The notes: a model not told the origin generated them from the letters alone. Positions 17,404 to 28,183 are shown, counted from the first letter of the stretch. The stretch: DNA of 64,000 nt from Terrirhizobium terrae (GCF_030323265.1 NZ_CP104992.1:124001-188000); one strand, 5' to 3'. A program made the numbers and translations.

Positions 17404-19791
17404 TTACTGACCGTTCGGAGTGCCGCTCTGCTGGCTCCACTCACTGATAGCCTCATCGAAGGCAGCCTTGCCGTCAGGGCCCTTCTGCAGCGTCAGCAGC
17501 GCACGACGGCCGTTGCGATAGGCCACTGGAATGTCGATCCAGTCGCGGGTGCGCAGAAGCTCCAGATTGGTCGCGCGGGCATCCGGGAAGTCATTGAGCG
17601 CGATCATGTGGAAGTCGTCGGTGATCTTGGCCGGTACCGCAACAAGCGCATTGCCGCGGTCCTGTTCTGTCTGCTTCATCGCGATGCGCAACACGCTGTC
17701 GATCGCACCTCCTCGAAATCCGGCGGAACGGCGAAGACGATCTCGATCAGATGGCTGGCAGGCAGCGATGAGTCGGTATTGCGCTTCAGGGTCAGCAGTG
17801 CCGTCAGGCCACGGCCCGGTACGGTGATGCGTCCCTGCACCATCGGTTCCGGCGCACCGCCACCCTGCGGGGCTTCCCGCTGGAGCGACCACGAGACGGT
17901 GCCTTCGATTGCGGTCGGGGCACTCTGTCCGATGCGTTCTTCATAAAGGAACATGCGCTCGCCCGCTGCGGCAGGCGTTTCCGAAGGCGTGGCGCTCGGC
18001 GTGGCCGGCGCGTTCGGCGCCGGTGTTTGTGCGCCCGCGGCACCTGCCGTTGCACCGTCTGTCGCAGCCGCTGGGCCGCCATCGGCGGGAGGAGCATTGA
18101 GCTGCGAAACCGACTGGCCTTCGGCGTTCTGCGCCAGGCTGCCGGCATCGCCCGGACCCGCATCGGTCTCGGTGCCATCCTGCATCAGTCGCTGGGTGAA
18201 CTTCCCGGTGGAGGACGAGCCGTCCGCCGGCGGAGGTGCGTTCTGGCCCTGCTCTGCAGGATCAGCCTGGTCCGCCGGAGGCGTCGAAGACTGGGCTGGC
18301 GGGGCGCTCTCGTTAGGCTGCGAAGGCGTAGCCTGGCCGGAAGGTTCGCTCGTGGCCGGGGCCTGTTCGGCCGTTTCGTTGGTGCCGGATTCGATAAGCC
18401 CACCAACCATGTCGTTCAGCAGAATCGCGGTTGATCCAGAGCGCATACCCGCCGCCTGCGAGCAGAAGCAGGCCGATAAGGCCGAGGATCATGCCGCCGT
18501 AATTGCGCTTGCGGACAGCCGTCACGCGATAGGGCTTTGCCGGCGGTGCCAGCAGGTCGCTGAGGTCGTCTTCGGACGCCTTGGCCTGCTGCTTGCCCGG
18601 CTCCGCAGCGGGAGCCTCCTTGGTGTAGCCGATCAGATCCTCGAGATCGCTCCAGGGATCACGGTCGTCCGGCTTGGCCTCAGTCGCGGCCGGCGCGGAA
18701 GGCTGCGCATTCACATAGGCTTCGAATGGGTCCTCTACCTTAGCGGCTTCCGCCGGCTGGGTGAGGTCGGGAAGGTCACTTGCCGCAGGCATGCGGACCG
18801 GATCCACCGACGCACGCATTTCGGGGCTGAAATGGGCATCGACGCTGTCGCCGCTCTGCGTCTGGTTGAACGGTTGGGCAAGGTCGCCGCCATTCTCCCA
18901 CGCATCAGCAGAGCGAACGTCCTCGGCTACTGGAGCCGGATCGGAAGCCGACCAGTCCCACGTCTCGGTGGCGCTGGCCTCCGCTGCGTGCTCTTCGGGA
19001 CGATCATGATCCGCATTCGGCCAGGACAGGACATTGTCGTGCTCTGCAGAAGCGGCCTGCTCGCGACGGTCCTCGTCGAAGACGTGATGAACCGGCTCAT
19101 GCACCGGCGCTTCGTAGTCTTCGGCGCGTTCCGGCGTCTGAACCGATATGTCCTCATGCGCCTGGAAATGCTCGTCACGCCGCGGCTCGGCGGCGAATGT
19201 CGATTCCTCTTCGGGAACCTCGTCACGCCAGTCGCCGTAACGTTCAGCCTTCGGCTCTTCGACAACCGGCTCGACCGTATCCGCCCGCGCTGGTTCGTTC
19301 CACTCGTGCTGTACGGGCTCGACCGCCTCTGGCTCCGGCTCGCGACGCCACTCGTCGTCAGCCTGCGCCTCGGCCGCGGCGGTCTCATGTTCGACAGGAT
19401 GCTCGTAGGGTTCGTGCAACGCGTAGGTCTCGGCACCGCGCTCGTCCTCGGTCACGACCGGTTCAGTCGCCGGAACCGGGGCTTCCGGTTCAGTAACCTG
19501 TTCTTCAACCGGCTCGGCGTGAGGCGCAGGCGCCTCGTAGATCTCCGCAGGAACGGGAACGACCGTCTCGGACGGCAGCGCCTCGGCATGTTCGGTCTCA
19601 ACTTCCGCGATAGCCGCCTCGAGCTTGTCCATCTGGCGACGGAGCATCTCTTCGGGCGGACGCGGCTTCATGTTTTCAAGCTGTCGCTGGACTGCGCCGC
19701 GAGCTTTTTCATACACTCTTACGCGCGCCTCGGGCGTGTTGGTCGCCAAACCGTCAACAGCGCGGCGGATCACCGCTACAAAATCAGCCAT
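17404..19791 (-). CDS. Large acidic, low-complexity membrane protein, frame broken twice
   Basis: Reconstructed length 795 residues. Residues 1-75 form a helical region (FVAVIRRAVDGLATN ... RQLENMKPRPPEEML). Residues 80-400 are low-complexity, rich in Glu, Ala, Pro and His. One membrane helix follows (NYGGMILGLIGLLLLAGGGYALW), then a Pro/Ala/Gln-rich linker and a folded C-terminal domain (EPMVQGRITVPGRGLTALLTLKR ... WIDIPVAYRNGRRALLTLQKG). The frame breaks at about 18428 (extra T in GATTCTG) and 17707 (missing G in a GAGGG run). Function unknown; it lies just downstream of purA on the same strand. The architecture suggests an envelope-spanning anchor. Confidence 0.65.
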
Positions 19792-19849
19792 CAGGACTTT
19801 CTCATGGTCGCCAGCGTCGGCCGGCCGAATGGATAATCAATTCTTGACT

Positions 19850-21149
19850 TTAGTCCTCAAACGGGTCGGTCACAAGTATGGTGTCGTCGCGCTCCGGGCT
19901 TGTGGATAGGAGCGCCACCGGCGCGCCGATCAGCTCTTCCACCTGACGGACATACTTGATGGCCTGAGCCGGCAGATCCGCCCACTTGCGTGCGCCGACG
20001 GTCGACTCCTTCCAACCTTCGAGGGTGATATAGATGGGCTCTACACGAGCCTGCGCCGCCATCGACGCCGGCAGGTAATCGATCTCCTGCCCGTCGAGCT
20101 TGTAGCCGACGCAGATCTTCAGCTCTTCCAGGCCGTCGAGGACGTCGAGCTTGGTCAGCGCAATGCCGGTGATGCCGTTGGTGGCAACCGACTGGCGAAC
20201 CAGCGCCGCATCGAACCAGCCGCAGCGGCGCTTACGGCCGGTGACGGTGCCGAACTCATGGCCACGCTCGCCGAGGAACTGGCCGATCTCGTCCGTCAGT
20301 TCGGTCGGGAACGGACCTTCGCCGACACGGGTCGTGTAAGCCTTTGTAATGCCGAGGATATAGCCGAGCGAGCCAGGGCCCATGCCGGAACCGGCAGCGG
20401 CCTGGCCGGCCACCGTGTTGGACGACGTCACATAGGGATAGGTGCCGTGGTCGATGTCGAGAAGCGAGCCCTGCGCGCCTTCGAACAGGATGCGCGAGCC
20501 CTTGCGGCGCTCCTTGTCGAGAAGCTGCCAGACGCTTTCCATGAACGGCAGGACCTTGTCGGCGATCGAGGTCAGTTCGTCCATGATCGTCTTGTGCTCG
20601 ACCTCGGCTGCGCCGATGCCGCGACGAGATCGCATTGTGATGGGTGAGGATGCGCTCGACCTTGCCTTCCAGCGCATCGAGATCGGCGAGATCCATGACG
20701 CGGATCGCGCGGCGGCCGACCTTGTCTTCATAAGCCGGGCCGATGCCGCGGCGGGTCGTGCCGATCTTCGTGCCGCTGTTGGAGGCGGCATCTTCGCGCA
20801 TGCCGTCGAGCTCGCGATGGAGCGACAGGATGAGCGTGGCGTTCTCGGCGATTCGCAGGCTCTCGGGCGTGACGACGACGCCCTGGTCCTTGAGGCGGCC
20901 CATTTCGGCGATCAGGGCATGCGGGTCGACGACCACGCCGTTGCCGATGACGGCCATCTTGCCCGGACGCACCACGCCGGACGGCAGGAGCGAAAGCTTG
21001 TAGCTGGTGCCGTCGATGACAAGCGTATGGCCCGCATTATGGCCGCCCTGAAAGCGCACGACGATATCGGCGCGCTCGGAGAGCCAGTCGACAATCTTGC
21101 CTTTGCCCTCGTCGCCCCATTGCGAACCTACGACTACCACGTTCGTCAT
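19850..21149 (-). CDS. purA: Adenylosuccinate synthetase PurA, frame broken
   Basis: PurA joins IMP and aspartate with GTP hydrolysis to make adenylosuccinate. The N-terminus has the GTP-binding [16 protein letters not shown] and QGGHNAGHT; the middle has [14 protein letters not shown]; the C-terminal frame carries [24 protein letters not shown], and [15 protein letters not shown]. The frame shifts at about 20636; removing one T (GCGATC-T-CGTCGCGG) restores [17 protein letters not shown] and gives 432 residues, the usual size. Since PurA is essential for AMP synthesis, the indel is almost certainly a sequence error. It is divergent from the EamA gene across 266 bases. Confidence 0.95.
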
Positions 21150-21415
21150 TTTGCTTCCTGCCCTTCGGACGGCGGCCGATCGCTTTTCTCAAACGGATTG
21201 GAAAAGACGTCGGTCTCGATACCAATTCTTCTTCTCGATGCCTGCGCCCTGAAAGGGTCCCGAGCACCACAAACGCGCGCATCTATAATGCCTTGGCACG
21301 AGGAAAGCGACCTGTTTATGAACACGCTGAGGTTTTTGCGTGACAAACACAGATACCAGCCTGTATTGCCCGCGAGCCGTGTAGTGGCCCACCTGCGGCA
21401 ATCGGGGGAAAGATC

Positions 21416-22300
21416 TTGCTGAACAGAGCCTATCTGTATCTTGTCCTTGCAACACTCTGCTGGGGTGGCAACGCCGTGGCCGGAAAGCTTGCGGTCGGCC
21501 ATATCAGCCCGATGATGCTGACCTTCTGGCGCTGGTTTTTTGCCGTTGTCGTGATCTTCGCGATCTCCGTCCCGCAACTGATCAAGGACTGGCCGATCGC
21601 CCGCAAGCATCTGCCGATACTGGCATTTTTCGGCGTGATTGGTTTCACCACCTTCAACGCAACGCTCTATACGGCACTCAAATATACGACAGCGATCAAC
21701 GTGACGATCGAACAGGCGGCAATCCCGATGCTGATCTTCCTGTTCAACTTCGTGCTGTTTCGCATGCGCGTATCATGGGCGCAGATCGGCGGCTTCTCGC
21801 TGACGCTTCTTGGCGTGGCGCTGACGGCCTCACACGGCGATCTTCTGTCACTGCTGCAGTTGGAGCTCAATTTCGGCGATGCACTGATGATCATCGCTCT
21901 CGTGGCCTATGCCGTCTACACGGTTTCCCTGCGCTGGAAGCCGCCGGTCCACTGGCGCACCTTGATGGCGCTGCCGGCGCTGTTTGCGCTCCTCACCACG
22001 ATCCCCCTGGTGGGCTGGGAAATATCGAGCGGCAATGCCATCTGGCCTGATACGGAAGGATGGGTGATTGCCGCCTATACCGCTATCTTCGCCTCTCTCG
22101 TCGCCCAGACCCTCTATGTCTTCGGCGTCATCGGCATCGGCGCGAACCGGGCGGGCCTCTTCATCAACCTCATCCCCGTCTTCGGCACGCTTCTGTCGGT
22201 CGTGATCCTCGGCGAGGACGTGCAACTCTTCCACGTCGTCGCCCTCGTGTTGGCACTCGGTGGCATTGCGATCGCGGAACGGGGAAAGCCGGGCTCGTAA
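21416..22300 (+). CDS. EamA/DMT-family transporter
   Basis: A 294-residue, ten-helix inner-membrane protein. The first EamA repeat starts LYLVLATLCWGGNAVAGKLAVGHISPMMLTFWRW; the second ends VAQTLYVFGVIGIGANRAGLFINLIPVFGTLLSVVILGED. Substrate unknown; such proteins export amino acids or metabolites. The start is a TTG preceded by GGGGGAAAG; no in-frame ATG fits before the first helix. Frame intact. It is divergent from purA. Confidence 0.85.
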   Translation: MLNRAYLYLVLATLCWGGNAVAGKLAVGHISPMMLTFWRWFFAVVVIFAISVPQLIKDWPIARKHLPILAFFGVIGFTTFNATLYTALKYTTAINVTIEQAAIPMLIFLFNFVLFRMRVSWAQIGGFSLTLLGVALTASHGDLLSLLQLELNFGDALMIIALVAYAVYTVSLRWKPPVHWRTLMALPALFALLTTIPLVGWEISSGNAIWPDTEGWVIAAYTAIFASLVAQTLYVFGVIGIGANRAGLFINLIPVFGTLLSVVILGEDVQLFHVVALVLALGGIAIAERGKPGS

Positions 22301-22335
22301 TGAACCCGGCTGTATAGTCGAAAACTCGGTAGAGA

Positions 22336-22851
22336 TCAGATCTCGTAGGAGAAGGCAGCACTGAGAGGCAGCTCGATCTCCTGCGCATCGTCGTCGCCTA
22401 TGAAGCTCGGACGGCCTTCGCCGACCAGGAGTTCGCCGAGCACGGTCTCGACGATCAGAACCCGCTCGATACGTCCCTCAACCGAGATCGCGTAGGCGAT
22501 ACGCATCGCATCGGCCGACCATCCGAGACCGATCAACTGGTCGCGCTTGATGTCGGCGCAGTCGAAACAGCCCTGCGGCGCTGCGGCCTTTGCGTCGTCC
22601 ACTGCAAACGTGTCGAGATAGGTATCGACATCCTGGATCGCCTTGTCGACGTCGGCGCTGATGCGGAGAACTTCGCTGCGCTTCTCGGCGGTAAAGCCGA
22701 TTGCTGGCGCGGCAGGCGCAAGCTCTGCCAACTCGGTATGCGTGGACGTAGCGAGCGCCCGGGCGAAACCGGCAGCACCGGCCGCATTGGCTTCCTTGCC
22801 GCTGATGAGGGCCGTCAGCACGACCGCCGAAATGATGAGCTTCTTGATCAT
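22336..22851 (-). CDS. Secreted protein resembling transglutaminase-like cysteine proteinase (BTLCP), degenerate
   Basis: A 171-residue protein with a signal peptide (MIKKLIISAVVLTALISGKEANA). The stretch CADIKRDQLIGLGWSADAMRIAYAISVEGRIERVLIVET resembles the BTLCP fold around its catalytic Cys and His, but where family members have a His (HAVLVV-type strand) this protein has RVLIVET. It is therefore probably not an active protease, if homologous at all. Cysteines pair as CFDC. It may be a periplasmic partner or inhibitor-like remnant; function unknown. Low to moderate confidence in the family. Confidence 0.5.
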   Translation of the reverse strand: MIKKLIISAVVLTALISGKEANAAGAAGFARALATSTHTELAELAPAAPAIGFTAEKRSEVLRISADVDKAIQDVDTYLDTFAVDDAKAAAPQGCFDCADIKRDQLIGLGWSADAMRIAYAISVEGRIERVLIVETVLGELLVGEGRPSFIGDDDAQEIELPLSAAFSYEI

Positions 22852-23016
22852 TGCACCATACCCTGTTTGCCGGACGGCTCTTCGGCCATCTCGTTTCGTT
22901 ATGGCACGACAATAGGCCGACAGGTTTTCGGCGCGCTTAAGCGGAAAGATGCAATTTTATTGAAATCGATTTTTTCTCGTCTTGGCACAATGGTGGTGAC
23001 CGGCAGCCTGTCAGGC

Positions 23017-23316
23017 CTATTCGATCCTGTCTTCGAACTCACTCAAAGCCGTAACGACCGCTGCCGGTCCCTTGCTGTATTTCGCCTTCAGCTTCGCAAG
23101 CCGGGCGTCGGTGCCGGTGCAGTATCGGTCGAGAGCCGCATTGATCTCTGCCGCTCGGGCGTCGTCATAGGCCTCTTCACCGCGAAAGTGATCGCATTGC
23201 TGACGATCTTCGACAAAGGTAGCCACATCCGCCGGCAGGTCTGCGGCAAAGGTAACGCTCGCCAGCGAAGACAGAAGGAGAGAGATGGCGCTCAGGCCGC
23301 ATGATGTCCGCTGCAT
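23017..23316 (-). CDS. Small conserved secreted protein
   Basis: A 99-residue protein with a signal peptide cleaved after VTFA, then a helical domain with two cysteines (QQCDHFRGEE and DRYCTG), likely disulfide-linked in the periplasm. The pattern DRQQCDHFRGE is one I recall from many short alphaproteobacterial secreted proteins without assigned function. It lies 24 bases upstream of nothing co-directional except the 22336-22851 gene, 165 bases downstream, and may be co-transcribed with the DUF3422 gene just upstream (24-base gap). Confidence 0.6.
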   Translation of the reverse strand: MQRTSCGLSAISLLLSSLASVTFAADLPADVATFVEDRQQCDHFRGEEAYDDARAAEINAALDRYCTGTDARLAKLKAKYSKGPAAVVTALSEFEDRIE

Positions 23317-23340
23317 TCCCCGTCTCCCCGCCGAACTCGG

Positions 23341-24606
23341 CTAGTCCTTGTGCTTGTTGCGAATACGACGAACCGTCCACCAGATGGCCAACACGACAAC
23401 AGGCACCGACGCGCCCGTCAATGTCTCCGGCGCAATCTCGACGCCGACATTGTGGGCGAACTTGGCCAGATAACCGACGAGGCCGATGACGTAATAGGAG
23501 ATCGCCGCGACAGACAGACCTTCGACCGTCTGCTGCAGACGAAGCTGCAGATGCGCGCGCTTGTCCATCGAGGCGAGGATCTCGGTGTTGAACTTCTGCA
23601 GGTCGACGTCGATCCAGCTGCGCAGCAGCGCCGTGGCGCGGGTCAGCTTGCGCGACAGGTTGACCTGCCGCTCTTCCACCGACTGGCAGGTGCGCATGGC
23701 CGGTGCCAGACGGCGGTTGAGGAAAGCGCCGAGCGTCTCGTTGCCCGGCAGCGCCTTCTCCGCCAGCATGGCGACGCGTTCGAGCACGATATTGTTGTAG
23801 GCGCGGCTGGCACCGAAGCGATAGAGGCTGAGCGCCGCATTGGCTTCCAGTTCGGCGGCAAGTGCCGTGATCTCTGCCAGCATGCCGTCCGCCTCGCTGC
23901 GCGCATGCTGCTTCATCCGCTGCGTGATCGCGGTGAAACGCTCCTCGATGCGACGGATTTCCGGCGAGAGCGTTTGCGCCAGCGGCAGGCCCATCATGGC
24001 GAGCGTCCGGTAGGTCTCGATATCGAGGATACGCTGGGCGAGCATGCCGCGCGCCGCATCCGTCATCCCATGGTCGAGGATCAGGAATTTCGTCAGCCCG
24101 TCACCGTCCTGACGGAAATCGGTAATGACCGTCGCATTGCCGTCGGCGACCATGCTCTGGCAGAGGCTGGTCGGATCGAAATTCTCGATGACGGAAGACA
24201 CGTCCTCGCTTGCCGGACGGATCTCGATGCGCACACCGGAAATGAACGGACCGGGCGCTCCGAACCGCGCGCCGAAGGGGTTGACCGGAACCTCGGCGCC
24301 GAATGTAGCGGGTGCTGCCGTATCCCAAAAATAGGTGGAGAATTCGGTATGACGCTCCCAGCGCAGCGTGCCACTGCCCCAGGTCATCGTGTGGTGGCTG
24401 GTATCGGGCGCCGGCGCCGGCACGCCCTGACCAAGCGAGAGTTCGGCAAGGCTCGCCTGATCGGCGGCAAAATTGTCTTCGGTGAGGAAGGCAACCTGGA
24501 AGATGACGCGGGGCAGAGCGACCAGCGTATAGGGCCGGGAATGGATTTCACCGAGCGCACGCGCCCTGACGTCAGCGACTGGAAACGAAAAGCTGCGTTT
24601 CGTCAT
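23341..24606 (-). CDS. DUF3422 family inner-membrane protein
   Basis: A 421-residue protein. The N-terminal DUF3422 signature includes ALGEIHSRPYTLVALPRVIFQVAFL and HHTMTWGSGTLRWERHTEFSTYFW. A long helical region follows (about 230-370, with LQLRLQQTVEGLSVAAISYYVIGLVGYL), and two C-terminal membrane helices (ISYYVIGLVGYLAKFA and GASVPVVVLAIWWTV). The C-terminus is basic and cytoplasmic. Function unknown; the layout recalls CorA-like or RmuC-like membrane-anchored proteins, but that is only appearance. Frame intact, length normal. Confidence 0.8.
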   Translation of the reverse strand: MTKRSFSFPVADVRARALGEIHSRPYTLVALPRVIFQVAFLTEDNFAADQASLAELSLGQGVPAPAPDTSHHTMTWGSGTLRWERHTEFSTYFWDTAAPATFGAEVPVNPFGARFGAPGPFISGVRIEIRPASEDVSSVIENFDPTSLCQSMVADGNATVITDFRQDGDGLTKFLILDHGMTDAARGMLAQRILDIETYRTLAMMGLPLAQTLSPEIRRIEERFTAITQRMKQHARSEADGMLAEITALAAELEANAALSLYRFGASRAYNNIVLERVAMLAEKALPGNETLGAFLNRRLAPAMRTCQSVEERQVNLSRKLTRATALLRSWIDVDLQKFNTEILASMDKRAHLQLRLQQTVEGLSVAAISYYVIGLVGYLAKFAHNVGVEIAPETLTGASVPVVVLAIWWTVRRIRNKHKD

Positions 24607-24817
24607 TCATATTTCCCCGGCTATGCCCGACCGCAAGTGATCTGCGATTTCTTCCTAATTGCCTATTATCAAAAGCGTTGGGCCGCACGACGCGGCGGTT
24701 TGCCGCAGAGCATGCCCCTGCGCGTCGCGCCCGACAAGCCACTAGAATTCGCCAGCATCCACTGCCGATCCGGTTGCTTAAACTTTTCATTAAATCTTAA
24801 GAGTCATCTATCGGGGC

Positions 24818-25405
24818 ATGACCCGAGTTTCTGCGATGCGTATTGCGTTTTTCATCGCGCTCATGGCTTTGACCGGCTGCGCCAGTGCGCCGAGCCGTAT
24901 CACCAATGCCTGCGCCATTTTCGACCAGAAGGACGGCCTGTTCAACAACTGGGCCCGCGAAGCGCGTGCGACCGAACGGGAATACGGCATTCCCGTTTCG
25001 ATCCTGATGGCGACCATCTACGTGGAATCGAGCTTCCGGGCCAATGCGCGCCCGCCGCGCAAGTGGCTGCTCGGCTTCATCCCGATGAAGCGCCCTTCTT
25101 CTGCCTTCGGCTACGCCCAGGCTCTTGACGGCACCTGGGATACCTATCGTCGCGACACCGGACGCTGGGGTGCGCGTCGCAACGATTTCGGCGACGCGAT
25201 CAAGTTCGTCGGCTGGTATCACTACCAGAGCTACAAGCGGAACGGCATTGCGCGGAACGACGCCTACAATCTCTACCTTGCCTACTATTCCGGCCAGTCG
25301 GGCTATAACCGCGGCCAGTTCAGCGGCAGCCTGAGACAGACCGCCAAGAAATCCGCCTCGGTCGCCGCACGTTATGCGGCTCAGTTGCAGAGCTGCGGAT
25401 ACTGA
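24818..25405 (+). CDS. Lipoprotein with SLT-type lysozyme-like (transglycosylase) domain
   Basis: A 195-residue lipoprotein. The signal peptide ends with lipobox LTGC (Cys about residue 21). The SLT-like domain has YGIPVSILMATIYVESSFRANARPP, with the presumed catalytic Glu in VESSF, then SAFGYAQALDGTWDTYR and YLAYYSGQSGYNRG. Lytic transglycosylases cleave the MurNAc-GlcNAc bond of peptidoglycan. No neighbour suggests a secretion system, so it probably serves cell-wall turnover. A second in-frame ATG lies six codons downstream. Confidence 0.85.
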   Translation: MTRVSAMRIAFFIALMALTGCASAPSRITNACAIFDQKDGLFNNWAREARATEREYGIPVSILMATIYVESSFRANARPPRKWLLGFIPMKRPSSAFGYAQALDGTWDTYRRDTGRWGARRNDFGDAIKFVGWYHYQSYKRNGIARNDAYNLYLAYYSGQSGYNRGQFSGSLRQTAKKSASVAARYAAQLQSCGY

Positions 25406-25425
25406 TCCGCAGCGTCTACCCAAAT

Positions 25426-26036
25426 TCAGTCGGCTTTCTTCGGCGGCTGGAACTCGGTCTCGATGACGACGGTGATCTCGTCGCCGATCGACTTGATCTG
25501 AGGCGCCACGCCCCAAGCACTGCGCTTGATCCTTGCTTCCGCCGAAAAACCGATCTTCGGCGTCTTCTCGCGCGGCTGCTCCGCCATCGAACCATTGAAG
25601 GTGACGAGAAGCGTCGCCGGATGCGTCTGCCCGCGGAAAGTCAGGTCTCCCTTCACCTCGCCCTTGTTGCCTTCCGTGACGGTGACGGATGTCGAGACGA
25701 AACGGATTTCCTGGGACGAGAGAAAATTCTCGCCAGTTCCGATCTCCTTGTCGAAATCCTCTTCCTCCGGCCGAGGAAATCCGTCCGCACCGAAAGCGGG
25801 TCAATGACTGCCGTCACCTTTGAGGACGCCGGGTTCTCTGCATCCCAGACCAGCTCGGCGGACATTTTCGTAAAGCGTGCGGTGTAGTTCGAAAGGCCGA
25901 GATGGCTGATCTTCCAGGTCACGCTGGAATGCGCGGGATCGGAAACATAGGTGCCGGAGGGCGCAGGTTTTACGTCGGCGGCCAGAGTGGCTGTCGCGCA
26001 GAATGTCGCCATTGCAAAAACGCTGAGAAATTTCAT
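25426..26036 (-). CDS. YceI-family periplasmic protein, frame broken
   Basis: A signal peptide (FLSVFAMATFCATATLAAD) leads into a YceI lipocalin-like barrel: YVSDPAHSSVTWKISHLGLSNYTARFTKM, then after the break DFDKEIGTGENFLSSQEIRFVSTSV, GDLTFRGQTHPATL and FSAEARIKRSAWGV. The break is at about 25771, where TTCC-TCGG should read TTCCCTCGG; repair gives TDFPRPEEEDFDKE and 203 residues. YceI proteins bind isoprenoid or other lipophilic molecules and respond to stress. It is a single-gene unit with an AGGA site. Confidence 0.85.
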
Positions 26037-26130
26037 GGAGATGGGTCCTAGCTTCGACTCGCAGACCCATTTCCTAACTCGTTAGTTCAGGTTTGTCGCC
26101 GAAAAGCGGGCCACTTTCTAGAAGCCAGGA

Positions 26131-28035
26131 TTACGCAATATCCGAGTGGACGATGCGCGGCCGGCTGGGCTCCCACGTCTTCACGCCATTGCGGCCTGCG
26201 CCTTTAGCTGCGTAAAGCGCCTCGTCGGCCCGAGAAACCAGCCGTGTCGCCTTGATGGCCGGACCACCGATCGGCAGTGCTGCAACGCCGACGCTGGCGG
26301 TAACGATGCCGATATGGCTGCCGGAATGGGGAATGCGCAACTCGCGCAGCCGCCGGCAGAAGTCTTCGGCAACCGCAAGAGCGGTCTTCTCATCCGTATC
26401 GGGCAGGACCAATGCCATTTCCTCGCCGCCATAACGGGCGGCACTGTCGGTTGGGTTGCGGACCGAGGCGCGGAGGCAATCGGCAACCGCCTTCAGGCAG
26501 CGGTCGCCCGCGCCATGGCCATAGGTGTCGTTGAAGCGCTTGAAATAGTCGACATCGACCATCAACAGTGCCAACCCGCCCTCGCCGCGACCAACCCGCT
26601 CGATTTCCTGCGCCATGACGGCATCGAAGGCGCGGCGATTGCGCAACCCGGTCAGACCATCGGTCTCGGCAAGCACCGAAAGCTTGTCGTTCATGTCCTG
26701 CAGCTTCAACTCATGCTGCTTGGCGGCCGTGATATCCGAGCAGATGACGAAGCAGGAGCCTTCCGGCGTCGGCCGCGTGCGCGATTCGATCCAGCGACCA
26801 TCGGACAGCGGAAACTGAACCGTGCCTGCCTCTCGCAGACGGCTCAGCGTATTGTCCACCCACTGGGTTACCTGGTCCTGCGGAATGCCGACGAGCTCTC
26901 CCCGCGCAATCGAGGCGTAGAGGATCGCAGCAGCAGCCGTCCCTGGCACGCGCAGATCCGCCGTCATCGAGAACATCGACCGGTAGCGCTCGTTGCAGAA
27001 CACCAGCGTCAGGTCCTTGTCGAACATGACGAGGCCATCGGAAATACTGGACAGAGCCTCGGCGGCGCGACGATCGCTCTGGGCGAGCGCCACTTCCAGC
27101 CGCTTCTTGTCGGTAATGTCGCGATTATGGGTGATGAGCCCTATGCACTGGCCGTCGGCATTGGTGAACGGTGCCTTGAGCGTCGAGAGATAAGCCTTGC
27201 TGCCGTCGAGATGCGTGAGTTCCTGCTCTTCGACGATCGGCTCCGCCGCCCTGTAGGCTTTCTCCTCGTCCAGCTTGAAGGCGGTGGCGATCTCTGCCGG
27301 GTAGAAGTCGAAATCCGTCTTGCCGATCAGCGAGCACACGCCATCGACATGCATCAGCTGGGCCGTCGCCGGATTGGCCATGATGAACCGGCCTTCGCGA
27401 TCCTTGACGTTGAGCGCCTCCGGCAGGCTGTCTATGACATGCCGATACATGTGGTTCCGCTGATCGATCTCGCGACGGCGCATCTCATTGGCCATGGCCA
27501 GGGCCGCCATCAGAGAGGCCAGGAAGACGATCGTCATGAAAGGCAGGCGGATATGCAGTCCGGACGAATTGTCGAGCGAGAGAATGAGCGAGGGCAGCGC
27601 CGAACTTGCCGCCATGGCAAGTGCAAAGATTACGCTTTCCTTGATACTCGGCGCTTCCGCAGCCTTGAAACGGTAGCCGATGAGGCCGACGGCAGCCGCT
27701 ACGACGATCCCGGCCAGGCCGATGAGAACACCGGCGCCGCCGAGATAGATGCGGAAGATGGCCGCCACGAGCGCGGTCACCACGCCGGCCACCGGACCAC
27801 CGATGAAGGCGGCCGTGCCGATCATGGCCATGCGCAGGTCGATGAAGAATCCTTCGCTGATCTGGAACGGGATGGACATCACGCCGATCGAGCCGAGCCC
27901 GAACAGGCAGCCGATTTCCAGACGATGGAAAGCACCCGGCCGATCGAAGGCCGCCAGCCGGATGTTCGACCAAAGCGAAATCACCAGCGCCACAATTGCT
28001 GTGTTCGCCAGCAGGCCTATCCAAACACTGTTCAA
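26131..28035 (-). CDS. Diguanylate cyclase: 5TMR-LYT sensor, PAS domains, GGDEF
   Basis: A 634-residue protein. Five to six membrane helices (about 1-185) resemble the 5TM LYT receptor module. Two PAS domains follow (about 200-320, HLDGSKAYLSTLKAPF; and 330-450). A GGDEF domain ends the protein (about 465-620). The active-site loop reads YGGEEMALVLPDT, so GGEEM rather than GGDEF; GGEEF is functional and the Met is unusual. DGLTGLRNRRAFD precedes it as expected. No EAL domain is present. It probably makes cyclic di-GMP in response to a membrane or redox signal. Confidence 0.88.
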   Translation of the reverse strand: MNSVWIGLLANTAIVALVISLWSNIRLAAFDRPGAFHRLEIGCLFGLGSIGVMSIPFQISEGFFIDLRMAMIGTAAFIGGPVAGVVTALVAAIFRIYLGGAGVLIGLAGIVVAAAVGLIGYRFKAAEAPSIKESVIFALAMAASSALPSLILSLDNSSGLHIRLPFMTIVFLASLMAALAMANEMRRREIDQRNHMYRHVIDSLPEALNVKDREGRFIMANPATAQLMHVDGVCSLIGKTDFDFYPAEIATAFKLDEEKAYRAAEPIVEEQELTHLDGSKAYLSTLKAPFTNADGQCIGLITHNRDITDKKRLEVALAQSDRRAAEALSSISDGLVMFDKDLTLVFCNERYRSMFSMTADLRVPGTAAAAILYASIARGELVGIPQDQVTQWVDNTLSRLREAGTVQFPLSDGRWIESRTRPTPEGSCFVICSDITAAKQHELKLQDMNDKLSVLAETDGLTGLRNRRAFDAVMAQEIERVGRGEGGLALLMVDVDYFKRFNDTYGHGAGDRCLKAVADCLRASVRNPTDSAARYGGEEMALVLPDTDEKTALAVAEDFCRRLRELRIPHSGSHIGIVTASVGVAALPIGGPAIKATRLVSRADEALYAAKGAGRNGVKTWEPSRPRIVHSDIA

Positions 28036-28183
28036 CCCATCAACCTCGCGGCCACTCCATAAAGCTGTTTATGTCTCAGCCTTAAATCCTTGAACTATAA
28101 AGATCAGTTAGCACAGCGTTTTGAAACCGGACGAGCTATCGGCAGAGTTAACGCTCTCTGATCATCCGCGATGTCACGCGGCG

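Noticed and set aside
22336..22851. Active transglutaminase-like protease
   Set aside because: The His expected in the catalytic set appears to be replaced, and the match to the family is partial.
24779..24805. CtrA box upstream of the SLT lipoprotein gene
   Set aside because: The TTAA elements are spaced by 3 or 8 bases, not the required 7.
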